DNA of 36,029 nt from Magnetococcales bacterium. GTDB taxonomy: Bacteria; Pseudomonadota; Magnetococcia; Magnetococcales; JADFZT01. The notes below the pieces were generated by a model. It did no database searches. It saw only the letters and a list, made by a program, of their open reading frames with translations, and was not told the DNA's origin. Where the stretch lies: assembly GCA_015232395.1 (NCBI GenBank), contig JADFZT010000049.1, positions 1 through 36,029 on the forward strand. Direction: 5' to 3'. Position numbers and translations under genes: made by a program. Within the stretch, counting starts at the first letter, position 1, and each line of letters begins with the position of its first letter. Of the stretch, positions 1 through 7,842 are shown in pieces.

Positions 1-75
1 CTGGATTCCCGCATTCGCGGGAATGACAGAAAAAATACAGCGGCATATGTCCAATTCTTGATTTGAATTGCTATA
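1..75 (+). repeat. Right end of palindromic MITE-like element, copy 1 (cut by window start)
   Basis: These bases match the right-hand third of the full-length copies at 5459-5700 and 25366-25608, in the same orientation. They begin inside the internal hairpin (CCCGCATTCGCGGG) and end with the terminal inverted repeat ...GAATTGCTATA. The left part lies outside the window. The element encodes nothing visible. Its terminal TATAGCA and TA flanks resemble elements mobilised by IS630/Tc1-mariner transposases (family knowledge; no transposase is in the window). Confidence 0.85.
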
Positions 76-147
76 AATATAAGGGGATCGTCGCTTTCGG
101 AGGAGGCTCCTGGAGCATTACCGTTTGAGAGATGATGGATTTGAGCG

Positions 148-993
148 ATGCATGAAGCCGACAAGAGCCTGAAAAAGTCCGTCAGTGGCCAGGGGGGAAT
201 CAATCCTTTTGCCACCAGCGCGGCTCTCTCTTGTGCCCCTGATCCCTCCGGGCAACCTGCGGCTTCCATGGAATTGCCCCCCCCTTCCGACTCAGCTGGT
301 TTATCCGGGGAAGCTGACCCTGAGAGGGCAGGGCAGCGATTTGAGGGGTTGGTTGCCTATAGAGAGGTGGCTACCACCCTGGTTGCCTTGTTGGAGCAGG
401 CCCGCACCCGGGAATCCGCCCCCGGGGAAGATCACGCCGCCACCCGGCTCCAGGCTTCTGATACCCAGCTGGAACCAGAACCGGAGCTGGAACCAGAACC
501 GAAACCTGAAAAATCGACCTCTTCCCAAGGGATTCCCTCCCTGGATGATCCCCGCTTTCAATTGCGAGACGTCTCAGAATTTTTTCCCCCAAGCCAAACG
601 GGGGATCTGCCTGCCTGGACCACCCTTCCCCCCCCACATCCCCCCTCCTTTTCAGGAGAGATGGTTCCCATGGAGAGCTTGGGAGCCGGGGTGGTGCGGC
701 TGATGGTGCAGGTGGTGGATGGGGTGGTCAAAACCGGTCGCCGGGCCGGGCGGCTCATGGTCGGTGAGGGAGAGGGGGGGGCCAGCTCTCAGAGGCTTGC
801 TGACCAGCCAGAGATGCCATCCCCATTACCGGCTTTCGATCAGGAGATGCGCCACCCCATGGCTTCCCCTCTGACCCTGGAGACCAACCGGACAGCCCGT
901 GGAGGGGGGCAGGGGGCTCATGGCGGTCTGTCGGTGATCGGGAGTGCCATCGAAGGGGTGGTTGGCAAGCTTCGGATGCGGCTTGGTGCCTGA
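148..993 (+). CDS. Pro/Glu-rich hypothetical protein sharing an N-terminal motif with the MamK-like protein
   Basis: I do not recognise a family. The 281-aa product is largely low complexity. It contains a short acidic Glu-Pro repeat around residues 106-118, encoded by an 18-bp imperfect tandem repeat near 470-510. Residues 64-84 (starting RFEGL and ending LLEQ) match residues 23-43 of the 757-aa MamK-like protein at 14 of 21 positions. This is the only non-trivial similarity I see. Two predicted amphipathic helices follow, around residues 176-200 (VVRLMVQVVDGVV) and at the C-terminus (IGSAIEGVVGKLRMRLGA), and could bind a membrane or a partner. It is the first gene after the copy 1 repeat. 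The start is the ATG at 148 and no strong ribosome site is visible. A functional link to the actin-like gene downstream is inferred, by analogy with the acidic MamJ/MamK pair of magnetosomes. Confidence 0.6.
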   Translation: MHEADKSLKKSVSGQGGINPFATSAALSCAPDPSGQPAASMELPPPSDSAGLSGEADPERAGQRFEGLVAYREVATTLVALLEQARTRESAPGEDHAATRLQASDTQLEPEPELEPEPKPEKSTSSQGIPSLDDPRFQLRDVSEFFPPSQTGDLPAWTTLPPPHPPSFSGEMVPMESLGAGVVRLMVQVVDGVVKTGRRAGRLMVGEGEGGASSQRLADQPEMPSPLPAFDQEMRHPMASPLTLETNRTARGGGQGAHGGLSVIGSAIEGVVGKLRMRLGA

Positions 994-1184
994 CTTGCAG
1001 GACTTGCCTGATAGATGAAATATTGTCTGATAGGCCTGATTGATGGTGAGGCCTCGGTTTTTTTTCTTATCTCAGCTCTCTCGTTGGACGATAACGTAAC
1101 AGGTGCCGGGATCAGTGATCCCCTTGGGTGACATCGACCCAGGGGTTGAACAGGACGGTGCAGGACATGGGGGATCCATAAACG

Positions 1185-1640
1185 ATGCAGACAGACATCA
1201 CTTTGCAGGAGCTGATCCATTTTCTCCAGAAGGTTCCGGGATTCAGCGAAATGCCGGAGATGGACCTGGAGACCTTGATCGCCCCCATCACCTCCATCGC
1301 CATCTTTGAACCGGGGCAATATATCATCCGCCGGGGCACGGAAGGCCGCACCCTCTATATCACCTACAAGGGCCGGGTGCGTATCAATGTCCCGGCTCCC
1401 CACGATCCGGATCAGCACTTTTTTGTCGATGAAGGCAATCTGTTTGGTGAGATGTCGCTGGTATCCAACCAAAAACGGGGCGCGGATGTGATCGCAGCCA
1501 GTCAGGTGATCTGCCTCACCATCGATGTGGAGACCTTTCAGTCGGTGATGCGCCACTATTGGCGGGTGACCAAAGCCATCGCCGGTCTCATCGGTCAGCG
1601 GATTGTCACCAACGAGATCTCCAAAAACAGGAAAAGCTGA
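1185..1640 (+). CDS. Cyclic nucleotide-binding domain protein (CNB only)
   Basis: The 151-aa protein is essentially one CRP-type CNB fold. It has the beta-roll (FEPGQYIIRRGTEG), the glycine turns, and the phosphate-binding-cassette region around LFGEMSLVSNQKRGAD. In canonical cAMP-binding cassettes this stretch carries FGE(L/I)AL and an Arg that contacts the cyclic phosphate. Here FGEMSL is followed by KRGAD, so a basic residue is retained. There is no helix-turn-helix, so it is not a transcription factor. It probably passes a ligand signal or localises to a partner. The SPOR-like gene starts 6 bp after its stop, so the two are very likely co-transcribed. Two further CNB proteins occur in this window. 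The ligand (cAMP, cGMP or none) cannot be told from sequence. Confidence 0.85.
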   Translation: MQTDITLQELIHFLQKVPGFSEMPEMDLETLIAPITSIAIFEPGQYIIRRGTEGRTLYITYKGRVRINVPAPHDPDQHFFVDEGNLFGEMSLVSNQKRGADVIAASQVICLTIDVETFQSVMRHYWRVTKAIAGLIGQRIVTNEISKNRKS

Positions 1641-1646
1641 CCAACC

Positions 1647-2777
1647 ATGGATAGAAAACAGTCAGTCCCCCTGATCGAAGTGGTGATCAGTGTGTTGTTC
1701 CTCTTTCTGATCGTGGTGGTCGGCTGGCACCTCCACGATCAAGGAGTCAAACTGACGGTTGAATCCAATTCCCCTGGCACAGGGCAGCCTTTCCCACAAC
1801 AGCCGGCAGCCAATGCAGCAGGACAACCTTTCGGGCAACAGCCAGCAGCCCATACAGCCCCCGTTGCTCCATATCCACAAACACAAGCTGGGCGTGGTGC
1901 CGTCAGCCCCTATCCCCAGCAGCAGGTCTTGGCTGCTCCTGCTCCCGTTGTTCAAGTTCAAGCCCCACCTCAGCAGCCCGCACCGGTGGCTGCTCCGGTT
2001 TATGCACAAGCGCCCGTCGCCTCTGCTGGATTAGCCCGGGATACCGCCCTGATCAAAGCTCTGGAATCCCGCCTGGCGCGGATGGAAAAGTTGCTGGAAG
2101 AGAGCAACGCCATTCCCAAATGCATTCCCAACGACAACCAACATCTGCTGGCTCCGGCCCCGGCTCCGATAGCAGCTCCCGTCGTGCCCCAACAGAGCTT
2201 GGCCCAACCGGTCATACCAGTATCCCCGGCACCAACCGAACGGCCACAAATCCCAGCCTATTCCCAGAGAAAAGGTGCCGACTCCTGGAATGCCTCCGCT
2301 GAGGTGGCGCTGATGGAGGTGCCCACCAAATCCATCGGTGAGCCTGCCCGCATCATCCAAGCCCCGACCAACCTCAGGAACCATCCAGCCACCGTCATCA
2401 ATACCCCGGCTCCGGCTGCAAAGGTGGCGGTTGTGGAAGCGGCACCTCCCATCAAGGTGGCCCCGGTGGAAGAGATGATGCTCGAGGAGACCATCCCCAC
2501 CAAAGAGCCTCCGGTGGAAGCTGAAAAGCTGGGATATTTCATCCATTCCGGCTGTTTTTCCTACTCCCCCTATGCCAATGCCCAGGAGCAGCGCATCATT
2601 GCCCTGGATATTCCCGTCTATCAGAAAAAATCCCTCTCCCGGGGACGCACCCTCCACTGTGTCTTCGCCGGTCCCTTCGCTACCGAATCAGTCGCCAGAG
2701 AGTACGATCAGATCATCCTTGAAAAGGGTGGGATCAATTCCACCTATGTACAAAAATATCGCCCTGAAACCGATTGA
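1647..2777 (+). CDS. Membrane-anchored SPOR-like domain protein with Pro/Ala/Gln-rich linker
   Basis: The 376-aa product has an N-terminal membrane segment at about residues 7-27 (VISVLFLFLIVVVGWHLH). A long Pro/Ala/Gln-rich spacer follows, with repeated QPFGQQPAA-like units at about 45-66. A short coiled segment lies near 130-153. A compact C-terminal domain at about 293-372 (LGYFIHSGCFSYSPYANAQ to INSTYVQKYRP) has the length and pattern of SPOR repeats: Y/F-x-x-GCF, a helix, VYQKK, and CVFAGPF with a second helix. SPOR domains bind denuded peptidoglycan at division sites, so this predicts an inner-membrane protein reaching into the periplasm. It is the second gene of a pair with the CNB protein. 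The SPOR call rests on pattern and size and is not certain. A rho-independent terminator candidate follows at 2864-2908. Confidence 0.7.
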   Translation: MDRKQSVPLIEVVISVLFLFLIVVVGWHLHDQGVKLTVESNSPGTGQPFPQQPAANAAGQPFGQQPAAHTAPVAPYPQTQAGRGAVSPYPQQQVLAAPAPVVQVQAPPQQPAPVAAPVYAQAPVASAGLARDTALIKALESRLARMEKLLEESNAIPKCIPNDNQHLLAPAPAPIAAPVVPQQSLAQPVIPVSPAPTERPQIPAYSQRKGADSWNASAEVALMEVPTKSIGEPARIIQAPTNLRNHPATVINTPAPAAKVAVVEAAPPIKVAPVEEMMLEETIPTKEPPVEAEKLGYFIHSGCFSYSPYANAQEQRIIALDIPVYQKKSLSRGRTLHCVFAGPFATESVAREYDQIILEKGGINSTYVQKYRPETD

Positions 2778-2863
2778 TTCCCCCCATTTTGAGCCCATGT
2801 GGCATTGGATTTGCTTTGTTACTCGATGCTTCCTGATGCTTCGGTTTTATCACGTCGCCAGCC

Positions 2864-2908
2864 CCCCCTGATGTCGTCAGTCATGGCAAAATGAGGGGGA
2901 TTTTTTTT
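2864..2908 (+). terminator. Candidate rho-independent terminator after the SPOR-like gene
   Basis: CCCCCTgAT (2864-2872) pairs with ATgAGGGGG (2891-2899). One G/G mismatch interrupts the stem, and an 18-nt loop separates the arms. The sequence A then eight Ts follows directly (2900-2908). The loop is long, so folding strength is uncertain. The position, between the SPOR-like stop and the MamK-like gene, is appropriate. Confidence 0.5.
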
Positions 2909-3040
2909 GGGCTGTGAGAGGGTGGAAAAGAGCTTCCTTCTGAATCAAGGTTCAAAGCGGCTTATTTTAATGTTAAAGTGATCGGTTAATGACAATGAAA
3001 CCTGGGAGGCTTAACCCGGGTCGAGAGGGATGGCAACACC

Positions 3041-5314
3041 ATGAGCGATAATACCGCAACCGTAATGAAGCCTTCGGCCGCACCCGAAAAGGATGGGGGG
3101 CAGGCCCGCTTCGAGGGATTGCAGGCCTTCCAAGAGGTGGCTGGCCAGCTGTTGACGCTTTTGGAGCAGGGGCAAAAATCACCCCCGCCGAAGAAATCCG
3201 ACCCCTCTCCCCAGGCTGCTCCTGTGGCAGAGACCAAACCCGTTGCCAAAACCCCGAAACCGGCTATCGTGCCCCTCAGGGAAGCTCTGCCGGAGCCGGA
3301 CAAAGCGATCCTGTTGCCAGGACTTGTGGCTGCTGAGCCAGCTCCCACCCCAGAGGCTGCCTCTGCCAAGAGTCGGGTGGTTGTTGAGGAAACTGTTTTG
3401 ACAGAAGGTGTCACCAGCAGCACACCCGCTCCCCTGACACCCCGCTCCGATCCAGCCCCTTTTCCCGCCATTCCCAACAATCCCTTCCGGTCCAACGATG
3501 GGGATTCATCGGTTGGTCAGACCCCTCGGGGGATCAAGGAACTGCCTGAAAATCTCAAGGATTTTTACCAAAATCACAACGTCCTGACCCCCCCGGTCTC
3601 CCCGGAACCCGCCGCAGCCCCCCCCCAGCCTGAAAAACCGGCCCCGATGGCGGCGGAAAAAAGCCCGGCTGCAAAAACCGAAGCCCGAAGCCAAAAGGCG
3701 GCTTTTGCGGCTCAGGTGAGCGCTTCCACCACCCTGGCAAGCTCGGTCAAAAGTGAAAGACCCCTGGGGGCGGTTCGCACGCGCAACAGCGCCACAAGCA
3801 GCCCGGAGCTGCCCCAGCGTCGCGTTCCCCAGCCGATATTGGGTGAGCCCATCGTTGGCCGCAAAATGAAACAAGCCACCCAGGCTGAGGCTGCTCCTGA
3901 GCCTGCGCCCATGGCCAAACGCGCTGAACAGGCCCCAAAAAAACCATCCCTGGCCAGAGGCTTTATTCAACCTCCCCCGGTTCCTGAAGTAGAGCAGATC
4001 ACGACCGAGGCCGAACAAGCTCCGGCTGCTACCCCCGAGGTCGAACAAGCTCCGGTTGCCGCCCCCAAAGCCAAAACCTCACCTCTGCCCCCCCGGGCCG
4101 ATAAAGAGTCTCTGGAGCTGGAGAATCCCTTTGTGGAGTCCACGGCCCCCACGGGTAGGCTTTCCCAAAAGAGCGTTCGCGCCAAACCAGCCGCCCAACC
4201 GGTAGAGAAGGAACAGTCCGCTCCCAAACCGGAAAGAAAACAGCCGGAACCGACTCTCCTGCCCCCGCTTTTCGTGGGGATTGATCTGGGTACCTCCCGG
4301 ACCACCATCATGTCGAGCCGGGGCGCCAAGGGTTTGGTCCGCACCGTGGTGGGATACCCCAAGGATATCATTGGCGTCATGCTCACCAACTCCACTCTGA
4401 CCTTCGGTGACGACGCCCTGGAGCGGCAATCCTATCTTGATATTCACTACCCCCTGGAAAACGGCCTGCTCAAGGCAGACGAACTCCACACCCAGGCCGC
4501 CCGGGAGTTGATGGAACATGCCATCTTTTTGGCCAAACCCCAGCCGGGTGAAAAAATCTTCGGCATAGTCGGCGTTCCGGCCGAAGCCTCCATCACCAGC
4601 AAAAACCAACTCCTGGCCATCGCCCAGGAGCTGATGGATGTGGCCATGGTCATCTCCGAGCCCTTCATGGTGGCCTACGGTCTGGTGAAGCTCAAAAATG
4701 CCATTATCATCGATATCGGTGCCGGTTCCATCGATATTTGCGCCATGAAAGGCAACATTCCCGGCCCGGACGATCAAATCACCCTCTTTAAGGGGGGGGA
4801 TTTTGTCGATCAGTGCCTAGCCCGATCCATCACCGAAAACCATCCCAAGGTGCAGATGACCCCGGTGCTGGCCCGCAAGATCAAAGACCAGTTCGGCTTT
4901 GTCGGCAAGCCCCGGGAGAAGATTCTGGTCAACCTCCGCGCCGATGGACGCCCGGTCACCCTGGATCTGACCCGGGAGATCCGTGGGGCGTGCGAAACCC
5001 TGGTAAAATCCATCCTCGACGGGGTAGAGGCGCTCATCCAATCCTTTGATCCGGACGATCAGGGAGAGGCGGTGGAAAATATCGTGCTGGCTGGTGGGGG
5101 CTCCAATATCAAAGGTCTTGATGTGGCTTTGGCGACCCGGCTGCGGGATTATGGCCAGGTGCAGGTCCACCGGGTGGCAGATCCAGACTATGCCGGTTCT
5201 GCCGGGGCTTTGAAGCTCGCCTCAGAGCTGCCACCGGAATATTGGAATCAGCTGGGGGATGTGGCTGGAAACCCCGAAGAGCAATCCGCACAGATGGCCC
5301 GCTTCGGCGGGTGA
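3041..5314 (+). CDS. MamK-family actin-like ATPase with ~400-residue disordered N-terminal extension
   Basis: The C-terminal part, at about residues 408-740 of 757, is a bacterial actin. Phosphate-1 is VGIDLGTSRTT (412-422). Phosphate-2 is IIIDIGAGSIDICAMKG (555-571; Asp558 and Asp565 flank the turn). The adenosine motif is IVLAGGGSNIKGL (681-693). Family signatures such as GVPAEA, ISEPFMVAYG and DPDYAGSAGALKLA match the MamK group, which forms the magnetosome filament, more closely than MreB, ParM or FtsA as I know them. MamK is normally about 350 aa. Here it follows about 400 residues of Pro/Ala/Glu-rich, probably disordered sequence with EVEQ-type repeats (about 320-345). Residues 23-43 carry the RFEGL...LLEQ motif shared with the 281-aa protein at 148. 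NPF tripeptides occur in both proteins. The start ATG at 3041 follows a weak GAGAGG. A mobile-repeat copy lies 145 bp downstream. Whether it acts on magnetosomes or on another cargo is open. Confidence 0.85.
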   Translation: MSDNTATVMKPSAAPEKDGGQARFEGLQAFQEVAGQLLTLLEQGQKSPPPKKSDPSPQAAPVAETKPVAKTPKPAIVPLREALPEPDKAILLPGLVAAEPAPTPEAASAKSRVVVEETVLTEGVTSSTPAPLTPRSDPAPFPAIPNNPFRSNDGDSSVGQTPRGIKELPENLKDFYQNHNVLTPPVSPEPAAAPPQPEKPAPMAAEKSPAAKTEARSQKAAFAAQVSASTTLASSVKSERPLGAVRTRNSATSSPELPQRRVPQPILGEPIVGRKMKQATQAEAAPEPAPMAKRAEQAPKKPSLARGFIQPPPVPEVEQITTEAEQAPAATPEVEQAPVAAPKAKTSPLPPRADKESLELENPFVESTAPTGRLSQKSVRAKPAAQPVEKEQSAPKPERKQPEPTLLPPLFVGIDLGTSRTTIMSSRGAKGLVRTVVGYPKDIIGVMLTNSTLTFGDDALERQSYLDIHYPLENGLLKADELHTQAARELMEHAIFLAKPQPGEKIFGIVGVPAEASITSKNQLLAIAQELMDVAMVISEPFMVAYGLVKLKNAIIIDIGAGSIDICAMKGNIPGPDDQITLFKGGDFVDQCLARSITENHPKVQMTPVLARKIKDQFGFVGKPREKILVNLRADGRPVTLDLTREIRGACETLVKSILDGVEALIQSFDPDDQGEAVENIVLAGGGSNIKGLDVALATRLRDYGQVQVHRVADPDYAGSAGALKLASELPPEYWNQLGDVAGNPEEQSAQMARFGG

Positions 5315-5458
5315 TCAGTCGCTTTTTTAGCCAGTTTCAATCATCTGACCCATAGTCTTTGGCGGTCTTGTTTAGTCGGCTGCCTGGCTTTTCCTCTTAT
5401 CCACGATAAATTTTGAGATGGGCACTGTCGGTGTGCCCACTTCTTCTTCCCAGCAGTC

Positions 5459-5700
5459 TATAGCAGTTCTATCTCAAAATTGGACACTCTTCCCTGACTC
5501 GTCATCCCCGCGAAGGCGGGGATCCAGGGAGTGATGATTGCCCTCAAGGAAAAACCAAATCTTCAAGAAAGGCCGGTGTTTTGCTGAAAGTGAAGCAAGA
5601 TTTGGAAAGGTTCGTGCCAGACACTCTGGATTCCCGCATTCGCGAGAATGACGACAAAAATGCAACGGCATATGTTCAATTCTTGATTCGAATGGCTATA
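5459..5700 (+). repeat. MITE-like palindromic element, copy 2 (full length)
   Basis: This 242-bp non-coding element differs from the copy at 25366-25608 at only a handful of positions plus one single-base indel. The ends form imperfect terminal inverted repeats: TATAGCAGTTC on the left, and the complement of GAATGGCTATA on the right. Inside lie two GC-rich hairpins (CCCCGCGAAGGCGGGG and CCCGCATTCGCG...) that are inverted relative to each other, so the whole element could fold into one long hairpin. The flanks fit a TA target duplication. It sits between the MamK-like gene and the small minus-strand gene at 5804. The rest of the 5315-5803 interval shows no gene. Confidence 0.9.
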
Positions 5701-5803
5701 CAAAAACGATCACTCTGGAAACAGGGAATGGCAGCAGGGACGAAAGCAGCTGGGGATCAATCAGGGAGGGGATGGTTTTTGCTGGGTGAGGAGGGGCTTG
5801 GTT

Positions 5804-6067
5804 TCAGATTTCAGGCAGCTGGGGCAGCTGGTTGAGCCAGCCAACATAGCGTTGGACATCGTGGGGTTTGCCGGACTGAAGCACCACAGACATTTCACAA
5901 ACAAGTGCAGCCGCAATCAATCGCCGGGCTTCTTCCTCGGTGTGGCCTTGTGCAATGAGGCGATCCAGGGTGGCGCGGGCTTCGGGAGGGCTGTTTTCCT
6001 GCAGCTGTGTATCCACTGCCCCCAGGATGGCTTCCGTTACCTCCGGGGGAGCTTGTTCATCTCTCAT
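5804..6067 (-). CDS. Small conserved hypothetical protein (87 aa)
   Basis: The 87-aa acidic, helical protein contains PPEARATLDRLIAQGHTEEE followed by a hydrophobic-patterned helix (ARRLIAAALVCEMSVVL) and a C-terminal RYVGWLNQLPQLPE. Small proteins with this general pattern (PPE.R.TL.RL...GH...EA.RLIA...) occur in many proteobacteria as uncharacterised families. I cannot name a function. A GAGG ribosome site lies 7 bases before the ATG at 6067. It stands alone between the copy 2 repeat and the histidine kinase, on the same strand as the kinase and downstream of it by about 270 bp. Confidence 0.7.
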   Translation of the reverse strand: MRDEQAPPEVTEAILGAVDTQLQENSPPEARATLDRLIAQGHTEEEARRLIAAALVCEMSVVLQSGKPHDVQRYVGWLNQLPQLPEI

Positions 6068-6227
6068 GCCTTATCCTCGCGTTGCCGTTGACGATCACTC
6101 GAAACTTTCTGCTGGTAACCGCCTACGCCTTTTTTGTTGACGACCCTTTGTGCCTCTGGATGCTGATCAATTCCCATAGGATAGCCTGCCCCAGAAGCCT
6201 TGGCGACCCTTGGCAGTGATGTGGGAT

Positions 6228-6250
6228 AAAAAAAACAGCCCCTTCAGGGG
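6228..6250 (-). terminator. Weak candidate terminator downstream of the PAS histidine kinase
   Basis: Read on the minus strand, CCCC-TGAA-GGGG is followed two to three bases later by eight Ts (complement of the A-run at 6228-6235). The stem is only 4 bp with a 4-nt loop, so this is tentative. Confidence 0.3.
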
Positions 6251-6333
6251 ATGGCCCGGTTTGGAATTGAATATTTCAATAAATCATAAGCTTGCCTTCT
6301 GAGGGAAAACACCATCACCCTCCAGCTCTGATT

Positions 6334-7659
6334 TTATAATTCCCTTTCCCAACCACCCGGGAGGGTGACGGTCAAGGTGGTGCCATCCCCTTCGGTAGAG
6401 ACCATCTCAATTTTCCCCCCCAAGGTTTTGGCCATCATATGGGCGGAATAGGTGCCCAGACCCGTGCCATATTTTTTACCCATCGTGACATATTTTTCGA
6501 AAAACCGCTCCCGGATCTCTTCAGGGACCACCCCAAAATTGTGGATTTTGATCACCGCCAAGGCATCGCCATCCAGAGTGATGGTGACGGGTTGGTCGTT
6601 GGGGGAGGCTTCGGCGGCATTCTTGATCAGATTGGCAAACAGGTTGTAGCAGAGGGACTCTTCCCCGGATATGAAAAGAGGGACCGGGGGGGCTCCCGGG
6701 GCTTCGCCCATATGGATGCGGGTCGTTAGACTCTTCGCCTGAATTTGGCTTTCCAGACCCATTATAATTTCTTCCAGCAGGGGAACTACCTCGATTTTTT
6801 CAGCCATCACCTGATAGGTGCCTTTCTCCATTTTAAAGATATCCAGGGAAAGGTTGATCATCCGGTTGGCCTTGAAACCGGCCTTATAAATGATTTTCAG
6901 CAGCTTTTTATGCTCCTCGGCCATACGCTCGTCATGGAGGAGAATGTCGGAAAAGCCGATGATGGAGGTGAGGGGGGATTTTAGATCGTGGCGGGTGATT
7001 TGCTCCACATCCCGGCGCAAATTTTCCAATTCGTTTAAAGCGGTATATTGCCGTTCGATTTCGGCGGCTTTTTTTTCAGGGGTGACATCCCGGGAATAGC
7101 CCACCGAACCGATCACATCCCCCATGGTGTTGTGGAGCTGGGAAGCGATGAGGCGCATGGGGAAGGAATTACCATTTTTCCGGCGTCCCGCTATTTCGCC
7201 GTGGAAAAACCCCTGCCGGGCCATGGTCTCTCTCACCAGTTTGGCTTCTTCCGGGCTGCTGTAGAGAATCGATACCGGTTTGCCCCGGACTTCACGGGTT
7301 TGGTAGCCATAAACCCGCTCGGCGGCTTTGTTGAAGACGTTGATACCCCGATCATCATCTGCGGAGACGATCATATCCTCGGAGAGATCGATCACCTTGC
7401 GGACATATTCGCTCTCTTCGGTCAAAAGCCGGATCACTTCCCGATATTTGATACCCCGAAAACTGCGGCGGTTCATCTCCAGTTTGTCATTATCCTGATC
7501 CAGTGAGGTAAATTCGTCTGAATCGAGATATTCCCCAAACCCGTCATCATCCTGTTTCCCTGGAGAGGCCGGGGCACATTTGTCCATCAATCGATCCCGT
7601 TGTTCGGGAGCGAGATCGTTCAGTCTGGCCAGCCATTTTTTGAACGCCTTTTTTTTCAT
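6334..7659 (-). CDS. PAS-domain sensor histidine kinase (cytoplasmic)
   Basis: The 441-aa protein has no membrane segment. After a charged N-terminal region (about 1-85), a PAS domain with its PAC motif spans about 90-205 (VIDLSEDMIVSADDDRGINVFNKAAERVYGY, GEIAGRRKNGNSFPMRL). A HisKA dimerisation domain follows with the phospho-acceptor in ITRHDLKSPLTSIIGFSD. Then comes a HATPase domain with the N-box NLIKNAAEAS and the late motif GTGLGTYSAHMMAKTLGG. No response regulator is adjacent, so it is an orphan kinase. The ATG at 7659 is chosen because AGGAGGTGGC lies immediately before it; an upstream TTG at 7674 is less likely. The mRNA leader contains a stable hairpin (7694-7723). Confidence 0.93.
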   Translation of the reverse strand: MKKKAFKKWLARLNDLAPEQRDRLMDKCAPASPGKQDDDGFGEYLDSDEFTSLDQDNDKLEMNRRSFRGIKYREVIRLLTEESEYVRKVIDLSEDMIVSADDDRGINVFNKAAERVYGYQTREVRGKPVSILYSSPEEAKLVRETMARQGFFHGEIAGRRKNGNSFPMRLIASQLHNTMGDVIGSVGYSRDVTPEKKAAEIERQYTALNELENLRRDVEQITRHDLKSPLTSIIGFSDILLHDERMAEEHKKLLKIIYKAGFKANRMINLSLDIFKMEKGTYQVMAEKIEVVPLLEEIIMGLESQIQAKSLTTRIHMGEAPGAPPVPLFISGEESLCYNLFANLIKNAAEASPNDQPVTITLDGDALAVIKIHNFGVVPEEIRERFFEKYVTMGKKYGTGLGTYSAHMMAKTLGGKIEMVSTEGDGTTLTVTLPGGWEREL

Positions 7660-7693
7660 GCCACCTCCTAGCAAAGACTGTTTGCCAACCGCT

Positions 7694-7723
7694 ACCCCTT
7701 GGCGTAAAAGACGCCCTTTGGGT
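7694..7723 (-). other. Two-tier hairpin in the leader of the histidine kinase gene
   Basis: ACCC (7694-7697) pairs with GGGT (7720-7723), and GGCGT (7701-7705) pairs with ACGCC (7711-7715) around an AAAAG loop. A small internal loop separates the two stems. It lies about 35 bases before the kinase start and is not followed by a T-run in either direction, so it is not an obvious terminator. It could be an RNA-level control element or simply a structured leader. I match it to no known riboswitch. Confidence 0.4.
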
Positions 7724-7842
7724 AAATCAGGGTCAATTTAGTCCAAAATACCACCGATGAATGATTGGGATCAAAATAATGAATGCCGGGTGGTTTAAAA
7801 AGGAGTCCAAGCTCTGGAGCGGTTAAGGAAGGGACGGAACAA

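Noticed and set aside
148-5314. The block considered as a magnetosome gene cluster
   Set aside because: Only the actin resembles a magnetosome protein. No MamA, B, E, M, O, Q or Mms-like proteins are present, so only a MamK-like identity is claimed.
5459-5700. Repeat copies considered as CRISPR or integron attC sites
   Set aside because: There are no regularly spaced repeats with unique spacers, no cas or intI genes, and the ends fit TA-targeting transposable elements.
7661-7790. The structured leader of the histidine kinase considered as a c-di-GMP or other riboswitch
   Set aside because: The conserved cores of GEMM-I/II, TPP, preQ1 and SAM switches are not present. Only a two-tier hairpin is supported.
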